Source: Pseudomonas syringae
GTDB lineage: Bacteria; Pseudomonadota; Gammaproteobacteria; Pseudomonadales; Pseudomonadaceae
Assembly (NCBI RefSeq): GCF_021606685.1
Contig: NZ_WKCB01000016.1
Location: 1-64,000 of the forward strand
Reading direction: 5' to 3'
DNA length: 64,000 nt
Part shown: piece by piece, positions 27,523 through 36,043 of the stretch
Position numbering within the stretch: position 1 is the first letter of the stretch
Layout of the letters: each line of letters opens with the position of its first letter
The notes under the pieces: model-generated
The model's database searches: none
What the model was told of the DNA's origin: nothing
Seen by the model: only the letters and a program-made list of their open reading frames with translations
Program-made: the position numbers and the translations under genes

Positions 27523-29708
27523 TAGAAGGTCTGGCCGAGGTTCAGATACACCGCCTTCTGATTATCATCGTTGAACCCATAGCTGAAGTTCAGTGGCCCC
27601 AACGGTGTATCGAAGCCCAGGAAAATACTCGCCGCGTTGATATAGCCGCTGTCGAATTCATTGTCGTTGTTCCACGCTCGACCGCGTTCCAGCGAGGCGC
27701 CCAGGTACAACGGGAAGTCCAGTGGCAGGTACGAGCGAGGCGTCAGCCGGCGGTAGTACACCGCGCGCATCAAGCTGATGTTCTGCCCCGAGATTGCATC
27801 CTGGCGAAAGCCCGACAGCTGCCGCGCGCCGCCCAGCAGGAAGCTGGAAATCACCACGTCCGAATCATCCAGGGTGCGTCCATAGCGACCGCCCAGCACC
27901 AGGGTGTCCGGACCGTGGCTCATGGCTTTGTCCAGCTTGAACTCCCATTGACGGTAGCGCTGGTCCGAGCCCAGCCCCGGTTCGAATTCGCGATAGGCCA
28001 GGCCGATGTCCTCACCGGAGTGGGGGAAGTACACGTTGTCCAGCGAGTCGAAGGAGTACTTGAGTTCATAGAAGCCTTCGCTGAAGCTCACGCTGGGCAA
28101 GCTTCGGTCGCCGATGCGCACGTCTGCCTTGCCCCAGGCTTCGCCGACGCCGAAACGGATCTCGCCGCTGTTGCCGATCTGGCGCCCCACGTTCAGGCCG
28201 AAACCGTAGCGTTCCAGGCGGTATTCGGAGATCGGGTCGTTGTCGAGAATCAGCTCCACATTCTGTGCCTGTGCACTCAGGTACGGCGCGACGAAGTAGC
28301 GCGAGCCGGTGTCCATCGGCTGGTAGAACTCGCTGTACAGCTCCTGGCGATCACCGATCTGCACGCGCGTCAGCCATTCGGCACCGAGGCGGTTGATGCC
28401 GTTCATGCGGTAGCTGGCGCCCAGGTTGAAGGCGCTGTCGCCGCGCATGTCGTCCGACAGGCTCAGCCCCAGGCGCAGGTAGTCAGTGCCGCTGCGCTTG
28501 CCGCGCGCGCTGATCACCAGGGTGTTGTCCTGGCCTTTCTTGATCACGCGGTACTGCACTTGCTCGAAGTAATCCAGGCCGTACAGGGTGCCCATGTCCG
28601 TTTGCAGGCGACCCAGGTTGAGCGGTTCGCCCAAGGGCTGGCGAATGTAGTAGCGGATCACGTCGTCGCTGACTTTGGAGTCGTTTTCCACGTCGATGCC
28701 GGTGATCACCGGGGTGCGTTCACCCGGTGTGCGCGCGGCCACCAGCTGCGGGTCGATCGGCTGGGCAGGGCGCAGGTGGGCCAGGCGGGTATCCAGGGCG
28801 CGGGTGGCGCGGTAGCCGGCGTCGATCATCTCCTCGGCGCGGCCGAAGTCGGTCACGCCATAGGCGGCCAGGGACGGCTGGATCAGCACATCCTTGGGCC
28901 GCAGGGCCTTGAGTTGTTCCTCGGAGTTGCGGCGGGTCATCAGTGTGATGGACTGGTTGAGTACGTCGACCACCGTGGCCAGTTGCTTGCGCGAACGCAA
29001 CGGGGTGCCGATGTCGACCACGATCGCGATATCCACGCCCATCTCCCGCGCAACGTCCAATGGGATGTTGTCGGTCATGCCGCCGTCCACCAATAACCGA
29101 CCGTCCAGCTCCACCGGGGCGAACACCGCCGGGATCGACATGCTGGCGCGGATCACCTGCGGCAGGTGGCCTTTGCGAAACACCACTTTTTCGCCGGTGG
29201 TGATATCGGTGGCCACGGCGCGAAACGGGATGGGCAGCTTGTCGAAATTACGCGTGTTGCTGCTGTGGGCGAACATGCTTTCCAGCAGCAGCGCCAGGTT
29301 CTGGCCCTGGATCACGCCCAGTGGCAGCCCGAGGCTGCCATCATCGCGGAAGCTGAGTTTCTGCTTGACCAGGAAGTCGCGGTCATCCTGCTTGCGTCGA
29401 AATGGCACGTCTTCGCGCGGCGGCGCATCGGAGAGGGCCTGTTGCCAGTCGATATTGAGCGCCAGCTTTTCCAGCTCGTCGATCTTGTATCCCGAGGCAT
29501 ACAGCCCGCCGATCACCGCGCCCATGCTGGTGCCGGCGATCGCGTCGATCTGGATGCCCTGTTCCTCGAGCGCCTTGAGCACGCCGATATGGGCCAAGCC
29601 ACGGGCGGCACCACCGGACAGCACCAGGCCGATTTTCGGGCGTGGGCTTTCGATGGCGTGGGCGAGGAGGGGGAGTACAAGCAGGAGCAGCAGCAGGCGA
29701 CGCATGAT
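27522..29708 (-). CDS. plpD: PlpD-type patatin phospholipase, type Vd secreted
   Basis: A 728-residue protein, the same length I recall for P. aeruginosa PlpD. A signal peptide (MRRLLLLLLVLPLLAHA) is followed by a patatin domain with the oxyanion loop SGGAARG (30-36), the serine S60 in GTSMG and the aspartate in VDGGMTDN. A POTRA-like region at ~310-400 and an Omp85-type 16-strand barrel follow, ending in phenylalanine. It should export its own lipase domain across the outer membrane. The ATG at 29708 starts the signal peptide; a longer frame upstream crosses the divergent gene and is rejected. Confidence 0.92.
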   Translation of the reverse strand: MMRRLLLLLLVLPLLAHAIESPRPKIGLVLSGGAARGLAHIGVLKALEEQGIQIDAIAGTSMGAVIGGLYASGYKIDELEKLALNIDWQQALSDAPPREDVPFRRKQDDRDFLVKQKLSFRDDGSLGLPLGVIQGQNLALLLESMFAHSSNTRNFDKLPIPFRAVATDITTGEKVVFRKGHLPQVIRASMSIPAVFAPVELDGRLLVDGGMTDNIPLDVAREMGVDIAIVVDIGTPLRSRKQLATVVDVLNQSITLMTRRNSEEQLKALRPKDVLIQPSLAAYGVTDFGRAEEMIDAGYRATRALDTRLAHLRPAQPIDPQLVAARTPGERTPVITGIDVENDSKVSDDVIRYYIRQPLGEPLNLGRLQTDMGTLYGLDYFEQVQYRVIKKGQDNTLVISARGKRSGTDYLRLGLSLSDDMRGDSAFNLGASYRMNGINRLGAEWLTRVQIGDRQELYSEFYQPMDTGSRYFVAPYLSAQAQNVELILDNDPISEYRLERYGFGLNVGRQIGNSGEIRFGVGEAWGKADVRIGDRSLPSVSFSEGFYELKYSFDSLDNVYFPHSGEDIGLAYREFEPGLGSDQRYRQWEFKLDKAMSHGPDTLVLGGRYGRTLDDSDVVISSFLLGGARQLSGFRQDAISGQNISLMRAVYYRRLTPRSYLPLDFPLYLGASLERGRAWNNDNEFDSGYINAASIFLGFDTPLGPLNFSYGFNDDNQKAVYLNLGQTF

Positions 29709-29789
29709 GAATCTCGAGGCTGGGCGATAAAGGCCGGTATTATAGCCGCTCGATCCTCCGAGCCCGTTACGCCAGGAACCTCTCAAATT

Positions 29790-30077
29790 ATGTCGCTGAT
29801 CAAACCCGAGATCGTCATCACCTATTGCACCCAGTGCCAATGGCTGCTGCGCGCCGCGTGGCTGGCGCAGGAGTTGCTGAGTACGTTTGCCGATGACCTG
29901 GCCAAAGTCTCGCTGGAGCCCGCTACCGGCGGCGCGTTTCGCATCACCTGCGATGGCGTACAGATCTGGGAACGCAAGGCAGATGGCGGTTTTCCCGAAG
30001 CCAAAGTACTCAAGCAGCGCGTGCGGGACCGGATCGACCCGCAACGCGACCTAGGGCACAACGACCGTACGCCGTGA
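29790..30077 (+). CDS. SelT/SelW/SelH-family protein (Cys form)
   Basis: A 95-residue thioredoxin-fold protein with the redox motif CTQC at about residues 13-16, where eukaryotic relatives have selenocysteine. The run FRITCDGVQIWERKADGGFPEAK is typical of the bacterial Rdx family. It is thought to act in redox control, but no substrate is known. It is divergent from plpD with 81 bases between the starts. Confidence 0.85.
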   Translation: MSLIKPEIVITYCTQCQWLLRAAWLAQELLSTFADDLAKVSLEPATGGAFRITCDGVQIWERKADGGFPEAKVLKQRVRDRIDPQRDLGHNDRTP

Positions 30078-30118
30078 AGGTCACTGCCACGCAAGGGCAT
30101 TGACCGCGCAGAGCAGCG

Positions 30119-30400
30119 TTACCGGGTGGCCATTTTATGCTTGATGAAGCCGACGATCAGCGTGAGCAGCAACCCGCCGACCCCGCCGCCGACAATGTTG
30201 CTGCCGACCACGGCGACATCCAGGGCTTCGACGCCGGCGGTGCCCGTCAGTGCGGAGACGATTTGGCCCAGAACCAGCCCGCCCACCCCGCCGATCAGGG
30301 TGTTGAGCCCGGTGCCCAGGCTGTATTTGGTCATGCCGGCGACGTTACCGCCGACGGTGCCGCTGATGATCTGAACCAGCAAGCTGATGAGCATTTCCAT
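30119..30400 (-). CDS. Glycine-rich small membrane protein, unknown
   Basis: A 93-residue hydrophobic protein with repeated glycine patterns (ISGTVGGNVAG, LIGGVGGLVLGQIV, GSNIVGGGVGGLLLTLIVGFIKHK) resembling glycine zippers of small membrane or pore-like proteins. About three membrane segments are expected. The ATG at 30400 is preceded by AGGGGC. It has no assigned function that I recognise and stands alone between a SelT-like gene and a DMT exporter gene. Confidence 0.6.
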   Translation of the reverse strand: MEMLISLLVQIISGTVGGNVAGMTKYSLGTGLNTLIGGVGGLVLGQIVSALTGTAGVEALDVAVVGSNIVGGGVGGLLLTLIVGFIKHKMATR

Positions 30401-30527
30401 GGTAAAGCCCCTGCATAGCGTTAATGGGTGACCACTCGCCTGCAGCAACTTCAAGGATTCTGGCTGTCGTCGAGGGGTATTTATCCGTTGAACGACGACA
30501 GACTGTTGCGGATGCACAAAGTATAGA

Positions 30528-31412
30528 TCACGCCGCAGGAGCGGGCTGTTTAGCCTGGCTGGCGCCGCCCATCAACCCGGAAAGCACGATGGCGACGATG
30601 ATCAGCGCGCCGCCCAGCAGCATGCGCAATGTGGGGGTTTCGGCAAACAGCAGCCACGCGACGGTGATGCCGTAGACCGGCTCCATGGCAAACACCACCG
30701 AGGCGGTGCGCGCCTTGATTACCGCGAGGCTGGCAACAAACAGGCTGTGGGCAAGGCCTGTGCAGAATACGCCGAGCAGCCCGATCCATAACCAGTCCAG
30801 GGCGCGAACCTCTGCCAGCCCCGGCGCGGCCACCGGCAGCAGGCACGCCGCAACCACCACGTTCTGACACAGTGCGGCCTGCACTGCCGGAATCCGCCCG
30901 GAACTGGCGCGGTTGTTCAGCGACAGCAACGAGAACAGCAGCCCCGAGGCGATCCCCCAGAGCAGGCCGCCGGTGGCTTCGCTGGCGAGGTTGAAGTCCG
31001 GGGTGACCAGCACCAGGCCGACGCTGACCAGCGCCACCAGCACCACTTCGTTGGCGCGGATGCGTTCGCGGAAGATCAGCCCTTCGAGGATCACGGTAAA
31101 CGCCGGGAACGCAGTAAAGCCCAAGGTCGCCACGGCCACGCCGGCGACTTTGACCGCGATGAAGAAGGTCACCCAGTGCGCGGCCAGCAGCACGCCGCTG
31201 ACCAGCAGGCGGCGCCAGTCGCGCAGTTCGAGTTTTTTCCAGGAGGTGTTGCTGGCAAACCGCGCGAATACCGCCAGGGCAATCACCGCAAACACGGCGC
31301 GCCCGAACACGATAATCGACGGCGAGGCCGCCGCCAGTTTGCCGAATACGCCGGTGAGGCCAAACATCAATGCGCCGATATGCAGGGCGCCCAGGGCTGA
31401 ACGGGGAGTCAT
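30528..31412 (-). CDS. EamA/DMT-family transporter
   Basis: A 294-residue inner-membrane protein with ten predicted helices in two EamA repeats (about residues 10-135 and 150-285). Members export amino acids or other metabolites. The start region MTPRSALGALHIGALMFG is preceded by GGTTAAGGATCGCA, a fair ribosome site. The frame could be extended upstream but would then run into non-hydrophobic sequence. The AraC-type regulator encoded just upstream on the same strand may control it. The substrate is unknown. Confidence 0.85.
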   Translation of the reverse strand: MTPRSALGALHIGALMFGLTGVFGKLAAASPSIIVFGRAVFAVIALAVFARFASNTSWKKLELRDWRRLLVSGVLLAAHWVTFFIAVKVAGVAVATLGFTAFPAFTVILEGLIFRERIRANEVVLVALVSVGLVLVTPDFNLASEATGGLLWGIASGLLFSLLSLNNRASSGRIPAVQAALCQNVVVAACLLPVAAPGLAEVRALDWLWIGLLGVFCTGLAHSLFVASLAVIKARTASVVFAMEPVYGITVAWLLFAETPTLRMLLGGALIIVAIVLSGLMGGASQAKQPAPAA

Positions 31413-31512
31413 TGCGATCCTTAACCAACGGGAGTGACAGGTTCGCAGTCTAGTGGGTTGCAGGTCTGGGTGTCTGTCGCGCGGCTCGCGATTTATAGCG
31501 CAGGACTCTTGC

Positions 31513-32262
31513 TCAGGCGCGGCGGCGCAACGCCCCGGGGGCCGCGCCGAACTCGCGCAGCATCGCCGCGGCAAACGCACTTTGCGACGCATAGCCGACG
31601 CGCTCGGCGACCTCGCCGATCGGCAGCGGGGTTTCGCGCAGTAACGTCAGGGCCATCTGCAGGCGACGGCTGCGGATGTAGTCCATCGGCGTCTGCCCGC
31701 ATTCGGCGACGAAACGTGCGTGCAGGCGAGCCACGGAGAGGTCGGCGATACGCGCAAGGTCGGCGACTTGCAGTGGGTGGGCCACGTGCCGTTCGATATG
31801 CGCATTGAACGCGGCATAGGGCAGGCGCCGCCCCGGCAGCGGCTGCGCCAGCGGGTGGTTGAGGCTGGCCAGTAGCAGGACTGCGCCTTGCTGGGCAATC
31901 AGCGGGTCATTCACCGGGCTGTGCGCCAGCCATTGCACCAGTTGGTTTTGCCGCGAATCGAGGGCCAGGCGTGCGGGTTGATCGAGCAGCCGGCGGCTGG
32001 CATCGGCATGTTCGCCCAACGACTGCAGCACCCAGTGCTCGGTGGGCACATCCAGCACCAGGCAGCGGCTGCCGTCGCGGCTGCCACACGCATGGTGGGC
32101 GCAGAAGGGCAGCACCATTACGCTGCTTTCGCGCACCTGGCTGCCACGGCCGTCAACTTCCAGGTCCAGGTGCCCCGACAGGCCAAACACCAACTGCGCA
32201 TGGTCATGGCTGTGGGCGATGGGCGCTTCGAGGTAGTGGCGTAGTGTGAGGGAGGGGCTCAT
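31513..32262 (-). CDS. AraC-family transcriptional regulator
   Basis: A 249-residue regulator. The first half is a cupin-like sensing domain (HSHDHAQLVFGLSGHLDLEVDGRGSQV). The C-terminal ~100 residues hold two helix-turn-helix motifs: VADLARIADLSVARLHARFVAECG, and then IGEVAERVGYASQSAFAAAMLREFGAAPGALRR, the AraC signature. It lies 100 bases upstream of the EamA transporter on the same strand, which suggests it regulates that gene. The ligand is unknown. Confidence 0.85.
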   Translation of the reverse strand: MSPSLTLRHYLEAPIAHSHDHAQLVFGLSGHLDLEVDGRGSQVRESSVMVLPFCAHHACGSRDGSRCLVLDVPTEHWVLQSLGEHADASRRLLDQPARLALDSRQNQLVQWLAHSPVNDPLIAQQGAVLLLASLNHPLAQPLPGRRLPYAAFNAHIERHVAHPLQVADLARIADLSVARLHARFVAECGQTPMDYIRSRRLQMALTLLRETPLPIGEVAERVGYASQSAFAAAMLREFGAAPGALRRRA

Positions 32263-32412
32263 TGCGGTCTCCGGGGCAGCAGGCTCCTGAACAGTCGCGC
32301 CAGTCTACAACGCTTGGCGCTCGGCAGGTGCTGTCATCAGACTGACGCACGACTGTCATGGGCTATTAATCGCCCAGGCGCAAGCTCGCGAAAACACCGT
32401 CGAGGGACGCCC

Positions 32413-33222
32413 ATGACCAGTGCCGAATTCACCAAGCCCAGCCGCAAGCAACGGGTGCGTACCCTGTGGATCTCCGATGTGCACCTGGGCACTCGGGATT
32501 GCCAGGCCGAACATTTGTCGCAGTTCCTCAAGGGTTATCACGCCGACAAGGTGTACCTGGTGGGCGACATTATTGACGGTTGGAAAATGCGCGGCGGCAT
32601 GTACTGGCCCCAGGCGCACACCAACGTGATCCGGCGCCTGCTGACCATGGCCAAACGTGGCACCGAGGTGATCTACGTCACCGGCAACCATGACGAATTC
32701 CTGCGTCGCTACTCCAAGCTGATCCTGGGCAATATCCAACTGGTGGACGAGGCCGTGCATGTCACCGCCGATGGCCGTCATCTGCTGGTGATCCACGGCG
32801 ACCAGTTTGACGTGATTACTCGCTACCACCGCTGGCTGGCGTTCCTGGGTGATTCGGCCTACGAGTTCACCCTCACGCTGAACCGCTGGCTCAACCACTG
32901 GCGTGCACGGTATGGCTACGGTTATTGGTCGCTGTCGGCGTACCTCAAGCACAAGGTCAAAACCGCTGTGAGTTTTATCAGCGATTTTGAAGAAGCCATC
33001 GCCCACGAAGTGACCAAGCGCGAGCTGCATGGGGTGGTGTGCGGGCACATCCACCATGCTGAAATCCGCAAGGTGGGCGAGGTGGATTACCTCAACTGCG
33101 GGGATTGGGTGGAGTCGTGCACGGCGCTGATCGAGCACTGGGATGGCAGCATCCAGCTGTATCGGTTGGCGGATGCGCAGGCCAAAGAGGCGCAGCTCAA
33201 GGCAGAAATGGTCGCGGGTTAG
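32413..33222 (+). CDS. UDP-2,3-diacylglucosamine diphosphatase-like metallophosphoesterase
   Basis: A 269-residue calcineurin-like phosphoesterase with all metal motifs: SDVHLGT (residues 21-27), GDIIDGW, GNHDEF and the late GHIHHAE. It belongs to the LpxH-like group found beside the classical lpxH in pseudomonads, so it may act on a lipid or nucleotide diphosphate rather than being the essential lipid A enzyme. The ATG at 32413 starts a well-conserved frame. A REP doublet follows the stop. Confidence 0.8.
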   Translation: MTSAEFTKPSRKQRVRTLWISDVHLGTRDCQAEHLSQFLKGYHADKVYLVGDIIDGWKMRGGMYWPQAHTNVIRRLLTMAKRGTEVIYVTGNHDEFLRRYSKLILGNIQLVDEAVHVTADGRHLLVIHGDQFDVITRYHRWLAFLGDSAYEFTLTLNRWLNHWRARYGYGYWSLSAYLKHKVKTAVSFISDFEEAIAHEVTKRELHGVVCGHIHHAEIRKVGEVDYLNCGDWVESCTALIEHWDGSIQLYRLADAQAKEAQLKAEMVAG

Positions 33223-33241
33223 CGGTCAACTCAGTCCAAAG

Positions 33242-33332
33242 GTAGGAGGGGGCTTGCTCCCGATAGCAGTGAATCAGTCAGCACAGCTGTTGCTGAAAGA
33301 CCGCTATCGGGAGCAAGCCCCCTCCCACATTT
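33242..33332. repeat. REP doublet after the phosphoesterase gene
   Basis: GTAGGAGGGGGCTTGCTCCC and its inverted partner GGGAGCAAGCCCCCTCCCAC flank about 45 bases. It separates two convergent genes. Confidence 0.85.
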
Positions 33333-33345
33333 AGTTCCGGTTTAT

Positions 33346-34539
33346 TCAGTGGGAGACGTCGGCGATGGCTTGGGCCAGCAGCGTCAAACGCGTGGCATCA
33401 ATACCCGCCACGTTAGCCCGCCCTGAACTGACCATGTACACGCTGTGTTTCTCCCGCAGTTGCTTGACCTGCTCGGCACTCAGGCCGGTGTAGGAAAACA
33501 TCCCGCGCTGCGCCCCGATATGTGCAAACCGCTCCGACAGGCCATGGGGTGCCAATGCTTCCACCAGCCCGGAACGCAGCTGCGCGATCCGCGCGCGCAT
33601 GGCTTCGACCTCGTCGCTCCAGAGCTTTTTCAGCTCGGCATCGCCCAGGATGGTCGCCACCACCGCCGCACCATGATCCGGCGGCGTCGACCACAGGTTG
33701 CGGGCGGTATTCGCCAGTTGGCTGCGCACATCCGTCAGCTTCTCGGCATCCGCCGCGCACACGATCAGTGCGCCGACGCGGTCGCGGTACAGGCCAAAGT
33801 TTTTCGAGCAGGAGCTGGTGATCAGCACTTCCGGCAGCTCGGCGGCAAACAGCCGTACCGCCCAGGCGTCCTGCTCCAGACCGTCGCCAAAGCCCTGGTA
33901 GGCGAAGTCGATCAGGGGCAGCAACTGGCGCTCGCGCACGATCTGCAGCACCTGGCGCCAGTCGTCCTGGGACAGGTCGAAACCGGTCGGGTTATGGCAG
34001 CAGGCGTGCAGCAGCACGACGTCGCCCTGGGGCACCGCGGCCAGCGTTGCCAGCATTGCCGCCACGTCCAGGCGGTTATCCGCACCTACGTAGGGGTAGT
34101 GGCTGACCTTGAGCCCGGCCTTGGCAAAGATGCTTTCGTGGATCGGCCAGGTCGGGTTGCTCAGCCACACGCCGCGACCGGGCAGGCTCTGGGCGATAAA
34201 GTCGGCGCTCAGGCGCAGCGCGCCGGTGCCGCCCGGGGTTTGTGTGGCGCCGGCACGGCGCTCGCGGATGAGAGCGGAGCCAGCGCCCAGCACCAATTCA
34301 CTGATCAGCGTGCCGAAGGCTGCACCGCCGTGGCCGCCGATGTAGGTTTTGGTGGCCTGGGTGTCCACCAGGCGCTGCTCGGCGAGTTTTACCGAGTGCG
34401 GAATCGGCGTCAGGCCCTGGTCGTCTTTATAGACGCCCACGCCCAGGTCGAATTTGTTCGGGTTGGCGTCCTGGGCATACAGGTCCATCAGGCCGAGGAT
34501 GGGGTCGCCGGGCACGCGGCCAATGGCATCGAAATGCAT
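33346..34539 (-). CDS. phhC: Aromatic-amino-acid aminotransferase
   Basis: PhhC transfers the amino group of tyrosine (and phenylalanine) to 2-oxoglutarate in the phenylalanine breakdown pathway. The 397-residue protein is a class I aminotransferase with the PLP lysine K246 in SCSKNFGLYRDR and the start [19 protein letters not shown] typical of the aspartate/aromatic group. Its start codon overlaps the phhB stop by one base, so the two are translationally coupled. It is the last gene of the phhABC operon. Confidence 0.93.
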   Translation of the reverse strand: MHFDAIGRVPGDPILGLMDLYAQDANPNKFDLGVGVYKDDQGLTPIPHSVKLAEQRLVDTQATKTYIGGHGGAAFGTLISELVLGAGSALIRERRAGATQTPGGTGALRLSADFIAQSLPGRGVWLSNPTWPIHESIFAKAGLKVSHYPYVGADNRLDVAAMLATLAAVPQGDVVLLHACCHNPTGFDLSQDDWRQVLQIVRERQLLPLIDFAYQGFGDGLEQDAWAVRLFAAELPEVLITSSCSKNFGLYRDRVGALIVCAADAEKLTDVRSQLANTARNLWSTPPDHGAAVVATILGDAELKKLWSDEVEAMRARIAQLRSGLVEALAPHGLSERFAHIGAQRGMFSYTGLSAEQVKQLREKHSVYMVSSGRANVAGIDATRLTLLAQAIADVSH

Positions 34540-34895
34540 TACTTGCGGCCCTCGGCGTCCTTGGCCACTTCGTCGGTGCGGGCGGCCATGATGAAGTCAT
34601 TGCGGTGCAGGCCCTTGATGGAGTGGCTCCACCAGGTCACGGTGACTTTGCCCCACTCGGTGAGCAGGCCCGGGTGATGGCCTTCGGCTTCGGAGATTTC
34701 ACCCATGGCGTTGGTAAACGCCAGGGCGAACTTGAAGTTCTTGAACAGGAAAACCTTTTCCAGTTGCATCACGCCGTCGCGCACTTCGATGTTCCAGTCG
34801 GGGATCTGCTTGAGCAGTACCGGCAGTTCTTCGTCGCTGACTTGCGGGGCATCGGCGCGGCAGGCTTCGCAATGGGCTTGGTTCAAGGTGGTCAT
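34539..34895 (-). CDS. phhB: Pterin-4a-carbinolamine dehydratase
   Basis: PhhB recycles the pterin cofactor by dehydrating 4a-hydroxytetrahydropterin made by PhhA. The 118-residue protein has the catalytic histidine pair in EAEGHHPGL (residues 73-74) and H91 in [15 protein letters not shown], all standard. In P. aeruginosa the protein also supports phhA expression. It follows phhA by 99 bases and overlaps phhC. Confidence 0.95.
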   Translation of the reverse strand: MTTLNQAHCEACRADAPQVSDEELPVLLKQIPDWNIEVRDGVMQLEKVFLFKNFKFALAFTNAMGEISEAEGHHPGLLTEWGKVTVTWWSHSIKGLHRNDFIMAARTDEVAKDAEGRK

Positions 34896-34994
34896 GTGGG
34901 GTGTCCTGAATTCGAATGAGTGAAGATCAGTGGGCGTTACCCTAAAGCAACGCGGGGCCAGGGAACAGACTCACCTGGCCTCAAGATGTAAGGC

Positions 34995-35786
34995 TCAAGC
35001 CGCCTTTGGCTTGGGTGGGAATTTCGGCGCATGCAGACCCAACTGCATGCCCCGCTCAACCATGCCCATGATGTCTTCCTGCGCCACTTCAAACAGACGC
35101 TTGAGCTCAGGCAGCACGAAGTACAGGGGTTGCAGGATGTCGATGCGATAGGGCGTGCGCATCGCTTCCAGCGGGTCGAAGGCCTGGTGTTGTGGTTCGG
35201 AAGACAGGCTGTACACCGTCTCCTTGGGCGACGACAGAATGCCGCCACCGTAGATGCGCAGGCCTTGGGGCGTGTCCACCAGGCCGAACTCGATGGTCAT
35301 CCAGTACAGGCGCGCCAGGTACACGCGTTGCTCCTTGGTGGCCGCCAGACCAAGCTTGCCGTAGGTGTGGGTGAATTCGGCAAACCAGGGGTTGGTCAGC
35401 AGCGGGCAGTGGCCGAAGATCTCGTGGAAGATATCCGGCTCCTGCAGGTAGTCCAGTTCTTCACGGGTGCGAATAAAGGTCGCCACCGGAAACTGCTTGT
35501 TGGCGAGCAATTCAAAAAAGGTCTGGAAGGGGATCAGTGCCGGCACCCGGGCAACTTGCCATCCGGTGGTCGCGGCCAGCACCTCGTTGATCTCGCCCAA
35601 TTGCGGGATGCGGTCCAGGGGCAGGCCGAGCTTGTCGATGCCGTCCAGGTATTCCTGGCAGGCGCGACCCTCGATCACTTTCAGCTGGCGTGTGATCAGG
35701 GTGTTCCACACCGCGTGTTCTTCTGGCGGGTAGTGGATAAAACCTTGCGCATCGGGCTCGCGGGCCACGTACTGCGTCTGCTTCAT
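34995..35786 (-). CDS. phhA: Phenylalanine 4-monooxygenase
   Basis: PhhA hydroxylates phenylalanine to tyrosine with tetrahydropterin, oxygen and iron. The 263-residue protein has the iron ligands H121 and H126 in FHEIFGHCPLL and E166 in MTIEFGLV, matching the numbering I recall for the P. aeruginosa enzyme. The ATG at 35786 has AGGAG seven bases upstream. It heads the phhABC operon, which is transcribed away from phhR, with a PhhR-box-like sequence between. Confidence 0.96.
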   Translation of the reverse strand: MKQTQYVAREPDAQGFIHYPPEEHAVWNTLITRQLKVIEGRACQEYLDGIDKLGLPLDRIPQLGEINEVLAATTGWQVARVPALIPFQTFFELLANKQFPVATFIRTREELDYLQEPDIFHEIFGHCPLLTNPWFAEFTHTYGKLGLAATKEQRVYLARLYWMTIEFGLVDTPQGLRIYGGGILSSPKETVYSLSSEPQHQAFDPLEAMRTPYRIDILQPLYFVLPELKRLFEVAQEDIMGMVERGMQLGLHAPKFPPKPKAA

Positions 35787-35905
35787 ACGGATCTCCTGCT
35801 AGGCATTCGTTCTTGTTATGTCCTGCGTTGCCCTTATAGATACTCCGGTGCGCTTGCGATTCCATCCGCGCGTAGTGCTGATACGTAGGAAAAATTACCG
35901 AATTT

Positions 35906-35923
35906 CGTAAAGTTTTCGTTACG
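35906..35923. promoter_or_regulatory. Probable PhhR box between phhA and phhR
   Basis: CGTAAAGTTTTCGTTACG resembles the TyrR/PhhR box (TGTAAA, six bases, then TTTACA-like). A second, weaker match lies at about 35882-35899 (ACGTAGGAAAAATTACC). They sit 120 bases upstream of phhA and of phhR. Confidence 0.6.
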
Positions 35924-36043
35924 TATCGCCAGGCGCTGGCGACGATGGGGTGTAAAAAGCCGTTGGACTGTCACATAATCTTGACGACTATCTGCGACCA
36001 GCGGCAAAAAGACGCGGCGCCTTACTACCTTTCGGGCCTCTTC

